From assembly GCA_040508085.1 (NCBI GenBank), contig JBEVNO010000196.1, positions 1-13,055 on the forward strand: DNA of 13,055 bases, read 5' to 3'. The notes beneath the pieces are model-generated. The model saw only the letters and a list, made by a program, of their open reading frames with translations, was not told the DNA's origin and did not search any database. Each line of letters opens with the position of its first letter. Within the stretch, counting starts at the first letter, position 1. The DNA comes from ZC4RG30 sp040508085 (lineage in GTDB: Bacteria; Pseudomonadota; Gammaproteobacteria; Steroidobacterales; Steroidobacteraceae). Below are positions 1 through 8,306 of this stretch, in pieces. Both the position numbers and the translations under genes were made by a program.

Positions 1-609
1 CCCCCCTCGCTTCCCCCGTCGTTGCCGGCCACGGTGCTGCAGCAGCACCCCGACCTCGTCGCCGCGGATCGCGACGCGGCCGCGGCGTGGTCGGAGATCG
101 CCGTGGCGAAGGCCGAACGCCTGCCCCGCATCGATCTCACCGCCCTCCTCTCCGGCAACTGGATCAGGGCGGCTGGATCCACGCTGGACTTCACGACCTG
201 GGCCTTCGGGGCTACGGCCGCCGCACCGCTGTTCGATGGCGGAGCGGGTATCTCGCGGGTCAGGGCCGCCGAGGCCCGTTTCCGTGCCGCTGACGCACGC
301 CTTCGACTGGCCGTGCGACGCATCGTGCAGGACCTCGAACAGGTCATGGCGCTGGGGCAATCCAGCCGCATCCGCCTTGCAACGGCGCAGGAAGCTTTGC
401 TCGCCGCGCGCGATTCGTTCGACGTCACCGAGCAGCAATGGCGTGCGGGGGCGGCGAGCCTGTTCGAGCTCGAGGATGCCCGCAGGCAGCGCGCTATTGC
501 CGAGGATGCCGCGATCGCAGCCAGCCGCGATCGCGCCCAGGCATGGATCGCGATGATCAAAGCCGTCGGTACCGCGACGCCACCCCTTCCCCCTTCCGGA
601 ACCCTCTAG
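1..609 (+). CDS. Outer-membrane efflux factor, TolC/NodT family (3' part only)
   Basis: Outer-membrane channel subunit of a tripartite efflux pump; it would carry substrates from the periplasmic adaptor across the outer membrane. The reading frame is open from base 1, so the start lies off the left edge and about 200 C-terminal residues are visible. They fit the second half-repeat of this family: a segment like the usual RRPDVxAAE region (QHPDLVAADRDAAAAW, near 40-100), then VAKAERLPRIDL, then PLFDGG before a long alpha-helical stretch. The C-terminal helix pair carries the typical ARxxFxxxxxQxxxGxxSLFELEDARR pattern. A TTG at 22 opens the same frame but is almost certainly internal, because family members are about 450 residues long and the homology begins at once. 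The stop TAG (607-609) overlaps the AGG that probably serves as ribosome site for the next gene, so they share an operon. The family call is firm; the substrate is unknown. Confidence 0.85.
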   Translation, partial: PPSLPPSLPATVLQQHPDLVAADRDAAAAWSEIAVAKAERLPRIDLTALLSGNWIRAAGSTLDFTTWAFGATAAAPLFDGGAGISRVRAAEARFRAADARLRLAVRRIVQDLEQVMALGQSSRIRLATAQEALLAARDSFDVTEQQWRAGAASLFELEDARRQRAIAEDAAIAASRDRAQAWIAMIKAVGTATPPLPPSGTL

Positions 610-616
610 GTCCCCC

Positions 617-1759
617 ATGAAAATTCCGCTACGCGCTGCATTGTTCGCCACGGGTGCCGTCCTGCTGGCTTCGCTCATCTGGTTCGGCACGAACAGCGGC
701 ACTTCCGACGCCAATGTCGCAGTGCTGAATGATTCTTCCAGCGCCCTGGCGGTTCGCGGCGTCGCCGCCCGCGAGGCGCAGTGGCCCGACAACATCGAAG
801 CCTTCGGCAATGTCGTGCCCTGGGATGAAATCGTCCTCAGCGCCCAGATCGCCGGGCACCCGCTGAGGGAAGTGCGCGCAAAAGTGGGCGATCGTGTGCG
901 CAAGGGTGATGTGCTCGCGCTCTTCGACGCCGAGATGCTGCGTGCCGAGCAGCTCCGGCTGCAGGCCGAGGTGTCACAGGCCAGCGCGGAGGTCGACCAG
1001 GCCAACACCGAAAGACAGCGCGCGCGGCTGCTTGCCGACAGCGGCGGCGTCAGCGAGCAGGAAGTGCTGCAACGGGATACCGCGGCGCAGGTTGCGATCG
1101 CGAGACTGGCCTCTGCCCAGGCGCAGCTCGGTGCCCGAGAGCTGGATCTGCGCCGCTCGCAGATCGTAGCGCCCGACGACGGGACGGTCAGCGCCCGCAA
1201 CGCGCAGACAGGCATGACCAGCAGCCCGGGGCTGGAGCTCTATCGCATCATCCGGAGGGACCGGCTGGAGTGGCGAGGCGAACTGGCCGCGGCGCAGATC
1301 TTGCGTGCCGCATCGGGACAGCCCGTTTTGCTGACCCTGCCGGGTGGATCGCAGACGCGGGCCCGCATCCGGCATGTCGCACCCGCCATGGACATGCAGA
1401 CGCGGCTGGGCATGGTGTACGCGGACATCGAAACAGGTGGACCCGCCAGAGCGGGTACCTACGTCAGCGGACAGATCACGCTCGGCGAGCGTTCTGCGCT
1501 CGTCGTCCCGGCCGCGGGGGTCGTTGTTCGCGACGGCAACAGCTTCGTCTTCAAGCTCACTCCCGTTGCCGACGCCATGGCAGTGAGCCAGCAGCGGGTG
1601 GCAGTGGGGCGTCGTCAGGGTACGGAGGTGGAGATCCTCTCCGGGCTCAGCGCAGGAGAGCGCATCGTGGCGCAGGGTGCCGGATTCCTGGACGACGGCG
1701 ACCGCGTGCGCGTGGTCGATGATGCCGTTGCGGCGGTTCAGACGGGCGCCACGCCATGA
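617..1759 (+). CDS. RND efflux periplasmic adaptor (membrane fusion protein, HlyD/AcrA type)
   Basis: Periplasmic adaptor joining the inner-membrane RND permease to the outer-membrane channel. It has 380 residues, a normal length. An N-terminal hydrophobic segment (about 6-24) serves as signal or anchor; no lipobox cysteine is seen, so it is probably not a lipoprotein. The split lipoyl domain is at about 72-105 (AGHPLREVRAKVGDRVRKGD) and 180-205 (IVAPDDGTVSARNAQTGM). Between them lies an alanine-, glutamine- and arginine-rich coiled-coil hairpin (about 106-178). The beta-barrel region covers about 215-290, and the membrane-proximal domain follows with VVPAAGVVVRDGNSFVF and LSGLSAGERIVAQGAGFLDDGD. 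The ATG at 617 has AGG at 608-610 six bases upstream. Its stop overlaps the permease start as ATGA (1756-1759), so translation is coupled. The substrate cannot be read from the sequence. Confidence 0.93.
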   Translation: MKIPLRAALFATGAVLLASLIWFGTNSGTSDANVAVLNDSSSALAVRGVAAREAQWPDNIEAFGNVVPWDEIVLSAQIAGHPLREVRAKVGDRVRKGDVLALFDAEMLRAEQLRLQAEVSQASAEVDQANTERQRARLLADSGGVSEQEVLQRDTAAQVAIARLASAQAQLGARELDLRRSQIVAPDDGTVSARNAQTGMTSSPGLELYRIIRRDRLEWRGELAAAQILRAASGQPVLLTLPGGSQTRARIRHVAPAMDMQTRLGMVYADIETGGPARAGTYVSGQITLGERSALVVPAAGVVVRDGNSFVFKLTPVADAMAVSQQRVAVGRRQGTEVEILSGLSAGERIVAQGAGFLDDGDRVRVVDDAVAAVQTGATP

Positions 1760-4700
1760 ACCTCGCAACCTGGTCGATTCGGGACCCGATTCCTTCCCTG
1801 CTGCTGTTCGCGCTGCTGAGCCTCGCAGGGCTGTGGGGATTCCGTGCACTGTCGGTACAGGATCTGCCCGATCTCACCCTGCCGGCCGTGCGCGTGTCGC
1901 TGGCACAACCCGGCGTAGCGCCCGATCAGCTCGAGACCGAAGTGGCGCGTCGGGTGGAGAACTCGCTGGCCACGGTGACCGGGATGCGGCACATCCAGAC
2001 GGAGATCTCCGAAGGGTTGGTCAGCCTCGAGGTGCAGTTCGAGATCGGCACCTCGATCACGGACGTGCTGCTGGACGTAAAGGACGCCGTGGACAGGATC
2101 CGCCCTGACCTGCCGCCCGACCTGCTGCAACCCTCCATCTCTGCTGAACGTGCCGATGATGAATCGGTGCTGACCTATGCGATCGAGCGCGATGCCTTCG
2201 ACGAGACGGAATTGTCGTGGTTTGTCGACGATACCGTGGCCCGGACGCTGCTGCAGGTCGAGGGCCTGGAACGGATCGAGCGGCTCGGCGGCGTGACGCG
2301 CGAAGTGCAGGTCGTGCTCGATCCCGCGCTGCTCGCGTCACAGGGCGCCACGGTAATCGATGTGTCCCAGGCCCTCAGCACGCTGCAGCAGCAGAATTCG
2401 GGCGGACGTGCGCAGCTCGGCCTGCAGGAGCAGGCGATGCGCACCATTGCCACCGTCGACCAGGCCAATGAGCTGTCGGGCTTCCCGCTGTCGCTGCCGG
2501 GCGGAAACCTGCTGCGTCTCGATCAGGTCGCCAGCGTGGAGGACACGATTGCCGAGCGTCACCAGATCGCCCGGCTGGATGGCAAGCCGGTGGTCGGGTT
2601 CCGCGTCTTCCGCGCCAAGGGCAAGGACGTGACCCGCCTGGCCGAAGGCGTTGCCGGGAAACTCGCGCAGCTCGAAGGCGCCCACCCCGGCCTCAGGACC
2701 ACGCTGATTTCCGGAACAGTGGACTACACCCGGGAGCAGTTCCGCGGGTCGATGCAGATGCTCTACGAGGGCTCGGCACTTGCCATCTTCGTGATCTGGC
2801 TGTTCCTGCGGAGCTGGCGCGCCACGCTCGTGGCCGCCACCGCGCTGCCGCTTTCCATCCTGCCGACTTTCCTGGCCATGTGGTGGTTCGGTTTCTCGCT
2901 CAACACCGTCACGCTGCTGGCGCTGTGTATCGTCGTGGGCATCCTGGTGGACGATGCCATCGTGGAAGTTGAAAACATCGAACGGCATGCGGCCGGCGGA
3001 AAGCCCATCCGCGAAGCCGCCATCGAGGCCGTGACCGAGATCGCACCTGCAGTCTTCGCCACGACCATGGCGCTGGTCGCCGTCTTCCTGCCCACCGCCA
3101 TGATGGGCGGCGTACCGGGGTTGTTTTTCCGCGAGTTCGGATGGACCGCGGTCGTCGCCGTGCTCGCTTCCCTGCTCGTCGCGCGACTCGTCACACCCAT
3201 GATGGCCGTGTGGCTGCTGCGGCCCACGAATCACCTGATCCAGCCCGATGGCGCTGCCATGACTTCCTATCTGCGGGCCGTGCGCTGGTGCCTGCGGCGA
3301 CGCGGGCTGACGCTCGCCTTGGCCACGGCATTCCTGGTGGGATCGTTGGCCTTGATTCCGTTGGTTCCGGCGGAGCTGCTGCCCGGCTCGGATCGTGGAT
3401 TCACATCGGTTAGCGTCGAGCTGCCGCCAGGCAGTTCGCTCGAGCAGACATTGGCCGTGGCCGAAGATGCGCGGGAACAAGTCACGCGCGTCGATGGCGT
3501 CTCCCAGGTACTGCTGACCGTAGGGGTCGCAGGCGAAGCCGAAGGCGATGAATCCGTCGGTGAAGTGCGCCGCGGATCCCTGCTCATCACGCTCGCGCCA
3601 CGCAGACACCGGGGCAGGCAGGGCAGCATCGAGAACGCAATGCGCGCGGCGTTGCGCCCGGTTGCGGGTGCGCGCTTCACCGTGGGCAGTGGAGATCTGG
3701 GCGAGAAACTCGAGATCATCCTCAGCAGCGGTGACTCGGAGGCGCTCATCTCCTCGTCCAAGGCGCTGCAACGCGAGCTGGCCAGCATCCCCGGCCTCGC
3801 CAATATTTCCTCCACCGCCAGCATGGAAAGGCCCGAGGTGGTCGTGCGACCGAATCTGACGTTGGCGACCCAACAGGGCATCAGCACCGAGGCCATCGGC
3901 GACACCGTGCGCTTCGCGACCGCAGGGGGCAGGGACACCGAGTTGCCCCGGCTGAACCTGGAGCAACGCCAGCTCTACATCCGCGCGCTGCTTCCTCCGG
4001 GCGCCAGACAGGACCCATCCGCACTCGGCAATCTTCGTGTCCGCGGCAACCATGGACTGGTCACTCTCGACCAGGTGGCGACCATGGAGCTGCAGACCGG
4101 GCCGGCGCAGATCGCCCGCTACGACCGGCAGCGGCAGGTCACCGTCTCCGCCGAGCTGGGCGGCACGCCCTCGAACGTCGCCATGCAACAGGTCATGGCA
4201 CTGCCTTCCATCGTGCACCTCCCCGCCAGCGTGCAGCTCGTGGATTCCTTCGAAGCCGAACTCGGCGCGGAATTCGGCATGGCGTTCGCAGTGGCGCTGG
4301 TGGTGGGTGTGCTGAGCATCTATGCCGTGCTGGTGATCCTGTTCCGCGATTTCCTGCAACCGGTCACCATCCTGTCGGCGATTCCCCTGTCCGTCGGCGG
4401 CGCCATCCTCGGGCTGCTCATCGGCGGCGGCACCCTGTCGATCCCGTCGATGATCGGCTTCGTGATGCTGATGGGCATCGTCACCAAGAATTCCATCCTG
4501 CTCGTCGACTATGCCACCATGGCCATGCGCGATCGCGGCCTCTCCCAGCTCGAAGCGCTGGTGGATGCCTGCCACAAGCGCGTTCGCCCCATCGTGATGA
4601 CCACGGCTGCCATGGTCGCGGGGATGCTGCCAATCGCACTTGGCCTCGGCGCCGACGCCAGCTTCCGCAAACCCATGGCCTTGGCTGTGATCGGTGGACT

Positions 4701-4824
4701 GATCACCTCCACAGCGCTGAGCCTGCTAGTGGTTCCCACAGTGTTTTCGCAGATCCACGATTTCGAGAAGCGGATCCGGGATCGCCTGCGCGGCAAGGAG
4801 CCGCTCGCGCAGGTCTGCTCATGA
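1756..4824 (+). CDS. RND multidrug-type efflux permease (AcrB/HAE1-like)
   Basis: Inner-membrane proton-driven exporter that forms the engine of the tripartite pump. It has 1022 residues, the usual size. Layout: TM1 near 12-30, first periplasmic porter/docking loop (about 35-335), TM2-6 (about 337-480), TM7 (about 515-540), second periplasmic loop (about 545-840), TM8-12 (about 845-1000). The TM4 proton-relay aspartates are present as D399-D400 in GILVDDAIVEVENIERH, and the TM10 lysine as K911 in MGIVTKNSILLVDYA, so the pump should be active. The N-terminal motif (DLPDLTLPAVRVSLAQPGVAP) and the GVAPDQLETEVARRVE segment are classic for the superfamily. The di-aspartate and lysine fit hydrophobe/amphiphile exporters better than metal exporters, but the drug or metabolite is unknown. 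Start and stop overlap both neighbours by ATGA. A long minus-strand reading frame across it (2338-4575) is a composition shadow. Confidence 0.96.
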   Translation: MNLATWSIRDPIPSLLLFALLSLAGLWGFRALSVQDLPDLTLPAVRVSLAQPGVAPDQLETEVARRVENSLATVTGMRHIQTEISEGLVSLEVQFEIGTSITDVLLDVKDAVDRIRPDLPPDLLQPSISAERADDESVLTYAIERDAFDETELSWFVDDTVARTLLQVEGLERIERLGGVTREVQVVLDPALLASQGATVIDVSQALSTLQQQNSGGRAQLGLQEQAMRTIATVDQANELSGFPLSLPGGNLLRLDQVASVEDTIAERHQIARLDGKPVVGFRVFRAKGKDVTRLAEGVAGKLAQLEGAHPGLRTTLISGTVDYTREQFRGSMQMLYEGSALAIFVIWLFLRSWRATLVAATALPLSILPTFLAMWWFGFSLNTVTLLALCIVVGILVDDAIVEVENIERHAAGGKPIREAAIEAVTEIAPAVFATTMALVAVFLPTAMMGGVPGLFFREFGWTAVVAVLASLLVARLVTPMMAVWLLRPTNHLIQPDGAAMTSYLRAVRWCLRRRGLTLALATAFLVGSLALIPLVPAELLPGSDRGFTSVSVELPPGSSLEQTLAVAEDAREQVTRVDGVSQVLLTVGVAGEAEGDESVGEVRRGSLLITLAPRRHRGRQGSIENAMRAALRPVAGARFTVGSGDLGEKLEIILSSGDSEALISSSKALQRELASIPGLANISSTASMERPEVVVRPNLTLATQQGISTEAIGDTVRFATAGGRDTELPRLNLEQRQLYIRALLPPGARQDPSALGNLRVRGNHGLVTLDQVATMELQTGPAQIARYDRQRQVTVSAELGGTPSNVAMQQVMALPSIVHLPASVQLVDSFEAELGAEFGMAFAVALVVGVLSIYAVLVILFRDFLQPVTILSAIPLSVGGAILGLLIGGGTLSIPSMIGFVMLMGIVTKNSILLVDYATMAMRDRGLSQLEALVDACHKRVRPIVMTTAAMVAGMLPIALGLGADASFRKPMALAVIGGLITSTALSLLVVPTVFSQIHDFEKRIRDRLRGKEPLAQVCS

Positions 4825-5759
4825 ACGGACCGCTGCTGGTGACCAACGCTTCCGGCTTGTTTGGTCGGCGCGTGATTCATCACTTGACTCACACGCTGCG
4901 GGTTCCAGCTGGCTTGATCGTCGCTACCTGCCGCGATCCCGCGAACCTCTACCCACTGGTTTACCGGGGTGTAGTGGCCAGGCGCGTGGATCCTGACGAC
5001 GAAGCACAGCTTATCGATACCTTTCGCGGCATGGCCAGAATCCTGTTGATCGGTTCCGATGCCGACCGGCCAGAGCTGACCGTTCAGCAGCGGCAGCGCG
5101 CGATCTCCGCAGCCGCGCAAGCTGGCGTCCAGCATCTCATCTACACGTCGGTGCCTTATCCTGCCGGATCACCGGTCCTGCATGCACAGGTGCACGCTGC
5201 CACCGAAGCGGCGATCGAAGGCAGCAGTCTCCCAGGCTGGACATTGCTGCGCAATCACAGAACTTTCGAGGCCTTTTTCACAACGCTCCCCACGATCCTT
5301 GCGCAGCAAGGGGTGTGGTTCAGTGCCGCGGGCGATGGTCGGATGGCGGACATCGGAAGCGACGACTTGGCCTTGGCGGCCGCCTGTGAGCTGACCAGTT
5401 TTTCTCAGGGAAAGCACACCTACACATTGAGTGGCCTGGAAGCCACCACCACCGCCGAACAGGCCCAGCTCGTTGGAGCCGTGCTGGGCCGACGCATCCA
5501 GGTGATCCCCGTGGAGGCGGAAGATCTGGTGCGCGCCCTGCTTGGCGCGGGGCATTCCAGGGACGATGCACAGCTCATCGCTTCATTCGATAGGGCCAGT
5601 GCGTCCGGTCACCGCAGTCACGTCAGTCATGATTTCCAGAGACTCACCGACCGACCACCGATCACAATCGCCAAGTGGCTGGCCCGTAATCTATCCGCCA
5701 TCACAGCGTGCAAAAAACCATGCGATCTGCTTGGTGTCCTGCCAGTAAGTCTTCGGTAA
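4821..5759 (+). CDS. NmrA/QorB-like NAD(P)-binding oxidoreductase, atypical SDR
   Basis: Rossmann-fold protein of the atypical short-chain dehydrogenase group, closest in pattern to NAD(P)H:quinone oxidoreductase QorB and NmrA-type proteins; 312 residues. Visible matches are the N-terminal dinucleotide loop, the basic residue after strand 2 (ATCRDP, R38), RILLIGSDADRP, the AAQAGVQHLIYTS strand (about 99-110), TLLRNHRTFE (141-150), a GVWFSAAGDGRMADIGSDDLA block (164-184), and YTLSGLEATT. The glycine loop reads TNASGLFG where TGATGxLG is usual: the first glycine is Asn9, with G12 and G15 kept, so cofactor affinity may be altered. The last 18 or so residues, rich in Cys, Lys and Leu, lie beyond where QorB-like proteins normally end. 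ATG overlaps the permease stop by 4 bases and has AGG at 4811-4813. Co-translation suggests a job linked to the pump, perhaps redox handling or sensing of an exported quinone-like compound; that is inference. Confidence 0.82.
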   Translation: MNGPLLVTNASGLFGRRVIHHLTHTLRVPAGLIVATCRDPANLYPLVYRGVVARRVDPDDEAQLIDTFRGMARILLIGSDADRPELTVQQRQRAISAAAQAGVQHLIYTSVPYPAGSPVLHAQVHAATEAAIEGSSLPGWTLLRNHRTFEAFFTTLPTILAQQGVWFSAAGDGRMADIGSDDLALAAACELTSFSQGKHTYTLSGLEATTTAEQAQLVGAVLGRRIQVIPVEAEDLVRALLGAGHSRDDAQLIASFDRASASGHRSHVSHDFQRLTDRPPITIAKWLARNLSAITACKKPCDLLGVLPVSLR

Positions 5760-5808
5760 GGCAGGGACGGCGATGATCCGCCGCAACTTGGGACTTCCGT
5801 GATGATCC

Positions 5809-6885
5809 ATGAAAGCATCGATGAGCGAGAGCAGGTTCGCCGTCCACTTCGGCGGGCCCGACCTTCCGGCAGGATCCTTGCGCAACCTGCTGTCGCAGCG
5901 AGTGGCGGCCTCACCCCCGGGCAGCACCATCGACTGGGCAACCTACTATTTCAGGGATCGAGAACTGGCGCGCGACCTGATTGCCGCCAGCGACCGCGGC
6001 GTGCAGGTTCGGCTGTTGCTCGAGGGTAAGCCACGCATTGCCAGGGCCAATGAACAGGTTCTCGCCGCCCTCACTACCCATGATGCGTTGCGAACCGGCC
6101 TTCGCGTGGTCCAGATGCCCGGCTATCCCTCGCCGCCGGGACTGGCGTGGAAACCCCAATTCCATACGAAGATCTATTGCTTCTCTCATCCCTACCCTGC
6201 CGCGTTGGTCGGGTCGTTCAATCCCTCGGGAGATAGCAACGAGTATGACCCGGGAGTCGTTGCCAAAATTGGCGATCACAACATCGCGCACAACGCACTG
6301 GTCGAGGTACGCGACGAAGCCATCGTCGGTTTCCTAGTCGATCACCTGCAGGCCCTGCACCGTGTACCGGACGCGCGACTGCGCAGGACTCAGTCAAACT
6401 TGCCCTTCGAGCGGGACTTCGGTGACACGCAGGTCTACCTGTGGCCGCGGCGGGGCCAACATCCCATCGAGAGGCTGCTCGAAGGCTATGGGGGTAACTG
6501 CCGCGTCCGCATCGCAGCCTCACACATCCGCAACCCCTGGTCGGTCAACTGCCTAGCACGGCTGGCTCGCCGGGGTGCACGCGTCGAGATCGCGGCAGAG
6601 CATAGCGCCCGCCGCGTTCCGCGCCGCATGGAGCGGCGACTGACTGCCGCGGGCGCCGCGTTCACGCGATTTGGTGCCACCGAGAATGTGCCGATGCACC
6701 TGAAGTTCGTGCTCGCAGAAAGCACAGTCGGCAGACAAGCGATCTTTGGCAGCTACAACTGGACCCTGCCCTCCTACTGGCTGAATCACGAGATCGCGAT
6801 GGCCACGCGCGACGAGCACGTGTTCGAGTCCCTCGAACGCCGATGGTGCGCGTTGCAGGAAGCGGAAGGCGCTTCGACCGCATGA
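5809..6885 (+). CDS. Phospholipase D superfamily protein with two degenerate HKD motifs
   Basis: PLD-superfamily enzymes are phosphodiesterases or phosphatidyl/phosphoryl transferases that use a pair of HxK motifs. This 358-residue protein shows both halves. Motif 1 is H119-T-K121 followed by GSFNPS (135-140); motif 2 is H297-L-K299 followed by GSYNWT (314-319). The Asp of HxK(x)4D is Ser126 in the first and Glu304 in the second. His and Lys, which do the chemistry, are kept, so activity is plausible. No signal peptide or transmembrane segment is evident, so a cytoplasmic location is likely. Start: ATG 5809 gives the longest form; ATG 5821, with a weak GAAAG five bases ahead, is a credible alternative. 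The stop overlaps the next ATG by 4 bases (6882-6885), coupling it to a surface-carbohydrate gene. That context hints at a role with phosphodiester-linked glycan or lipid material rather than nucleic acid, but this is inference. Confidence 0.82.
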   Translation: MKASMSESRFAVHFGGPDLPAGSLRNLLSQRVAASPPGSTIDWATYYFRDRELARDLIAASDRGVQVRLLLEGKPRIARANEQVLAALTTHDALRTGLRVVQMPGYPSPPGLAWKPQFHTKIYCFSHPYPAALVGSFNPSGDSNEYDPGVVAKIGDHNIAHNALVEVRDEAIVGFLVDHLQALHRVPDARLRRTQSNLPFERDFGDTQVYLWPRRGQHPIERLLEGYGGNCRVRIAASHIRNPWSVNCLARLARRGARVEIAAEHSARRVPRRMERRLTAAGAAFTRFGATENVPMHLKFVLAESTVGRQAIFGSYNWTLPSYWLNHEIAMATRDEHVFESLERRWCALQEAEGASTA

Positions 6886-8306
6886 AAAGCAGTACCCCAC
6901 CGCTCCTGATCCTTCCCGTTGAAAGCCAGGTCCGCGAGCTTGACGCCAAACTGCTCTTCGCCTGCTGCGCGGCCGAACGAGGCTATCGGGTGCTGCTTGG
7001 ATCCCGCGCCTACGTGCATTTTGCGATGTCACGTCTGCCGGCTGGAACCTACGTAGCCAAGAGCATGCGCGGCATGAGCACCTTGATGTTCCAGCTCATG
7101 CGCCATCTGGGCCATGACATCGTCGGCTGGGAGGAAGAAGCGCTCGTCCATCCCCCACCGGAGGTGTTTTATCCGCTGCGACTCTCCCCTGCCACCATTT
7201 CGCGCCTGTCGCTGATCTTCGCATGGGGAGAGGACAACCGGCAGCTCATGGCGGCCTACCCCGACCTTCCGCCGGGTCTGCCGCTGCACGTCACCGGCAA
7301 TCCGCGCGGGGACCTGTTGCGTCCCGAGCTGCGGGGATATTTTGACGAAGAAGCGCAGGCACTGAAGCGGGAATTCGGCGACTTCGTGCTCGTCAACACC
7401 AACTTCACGGATGTGAATCCGTTTCTGCCCAGTCTGGGCCTGTTCGAACCGCCTGGCAGCACTTCGCCCACGGCCCGCATTGGCCAGGCCGGCAAGGGCA
7501 TGCCACGAAGCTTTGCCATCGGCCTGCATGCGCACAAGACCCGTTTGCTCGAAAGTTTCATCGCCATGCTTCCCTTGCTCGAAAGGGCCAATCCGGGGAT
7601 CACCATCGTCCTGCGACCGCACCCCAGCGAAAGCCATGAGGTCTACAACGAACTGGCCAGCCGCTGCAGCAGGATCCGGGTAGTTCACCGCGGCAACGTG
7701 TTGCCGTGGCTGCGCGCGTGTCGGGCACTGCTGCATAACGGCTGCACGACGGCCGTGGAGGCCTATGCCATGGGCGTTCCGGCGGTGGCTTATCTCAGGG
7801 GCTTCAACCCGCAATACGACCTGGACTTCCAGGGCCTGCCCAACCGCCTCAGCCTGCAGTGCTTTCACCTGAATGACCTGATAGCCCGGGTCTCCGAGCT
7901 GGCGCGGGGCGGGAGATTCAAAGGCGCCACGGAGGCCCGGGAAGAAATGTTCGACCGCTTCGTGGTCGCGCGGGACGGCCGCCTGGCCAGCGATCGAATC
8001 CTGGATGTGCTCGATGCACATCGCGCCAATCGCAAGCCAACGGAGCGGATGAACGCCCTCGCCCGCTGGCGCGCGCGCGCGCTCAGCGACCTGAAGGCCC
8101 ACGTCACGAGGCTGTACATGGGGCTGCCAGGAAAAAACCGGGCTGACTACCACCAGCACCGCTTTCCGCGCATCGACACCAGGCAACTGACATCCCGGAT
8201 CCGCCGCCTCGAGGGTTCACTGAACCGCTTCAGCTCCGTGCACGTGCATCAGGTGGGCGAGCACCTGTTCGAAGTGAATGAATCCGTAGCGACCCTCCTG
8301 CAATGA
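6882..8306 (+). CDS. Surface carbohydrate biosynthesis protein (surf_polysacc-like, GT-B fold C-terminal half)
   Basis: Resembles proteins annotated as surface carbohydrate biosynthesis protein, found in capsule and LPS loci, whose exact reaction is not established. It is 474 residues. N-terminal signature: LILPVESQVRELDAKLLFAC, GYRVLLGSRAYVHF, LPAGTYVAKS, HPPPEVFYPLRLSP, FAWGEDNRQL and HVTGNPRGDLLRPELR. The C-terminal half looks like the donor-binding half of a GT-B enzyme related to CDP-glycerol glycerophosphotransferases: RPHPSE (245-250) and HNGCTTAVEAYAMGVPAVAY (from H285). These suggest transfer of a nucleotide-activated sugar or polyol phosphate. Start chosen at ATG 6882, because it matches the family N-terminus and overlaps the PLD stop by 4 bases; GGAAGG lies at 6864-6869, a little far. 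An in-frame GTG at 6843 would add 13 residues inside the previous gene. A (GC)7 run at 8069-8082 encodes Arg-Ala repeats. Confidence 0.85.
   Translation: MKSSTPPLLILPVESQVRELDAKLLFACCAAERGYRVLLGSRAYVHFAMSRLPAGTYVAKSMRGMSTLMFQLMRHLGHDIVGWEEEALVHPPPEVFYPLRLSPATISRLSLIFAWGEDNRQLMAAYPDLPPGLPLHVTGNPRGDLLRPELRGYFDEEAQALKREFGDFVLVNTNFTDVNPFLPSLGLFEPPGSTSPTARIGQAGKGMPRSFAIGLHAHKTRLLESFIAMLPLLERANPGITIVLRPHPSESHEVYNELASRCSRIRVVHRGNVLPWLRACRALLHNGCTTAVEAYAMGVPAVAYLRGFNPQYDLDFQGLPNRLSLQCFHLNDLIARVSELARGGRFKGATEAREEMFDRFVVARDGRLASDRILDVLDAHRANRKPTERMNALARWRARALSDLKAHVTRLYMGLPGKNRADYHQHRFPRIDTRQLTSRIRRLEGSLNRFSSVHVHQVGEHLFEVNESVATLLQ

Noticed and set aside
974..1849. 291-codon minus-strand open frame across the adaptor gene
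   Set aside because: Low-complexity translation, no motif, and antisense to a clear membrane fusion protein.
2338..4575. 745-codon minus-strand open frame opposite the RND permease
   Set aside because: It lies exactly antisense to a gene with full RND motifs, and its translation is rich in His, Gln, Gly and Arg with no family pattern. It is an effect of GC-rich codon use.
8069..8082. (GC)7 dinucleotide run that might give phase variation
   Set aside because: Short, within a GC-rich coding stretch for Arg and Ala, and too short to argue for slippage-based switching.
7029..8186. 385-codon minus-strand open frame opposite the surface-carbohydrate gene
   Set aside because: Antisense shadow of a gene with strong family motifs; no domain signature of its own.
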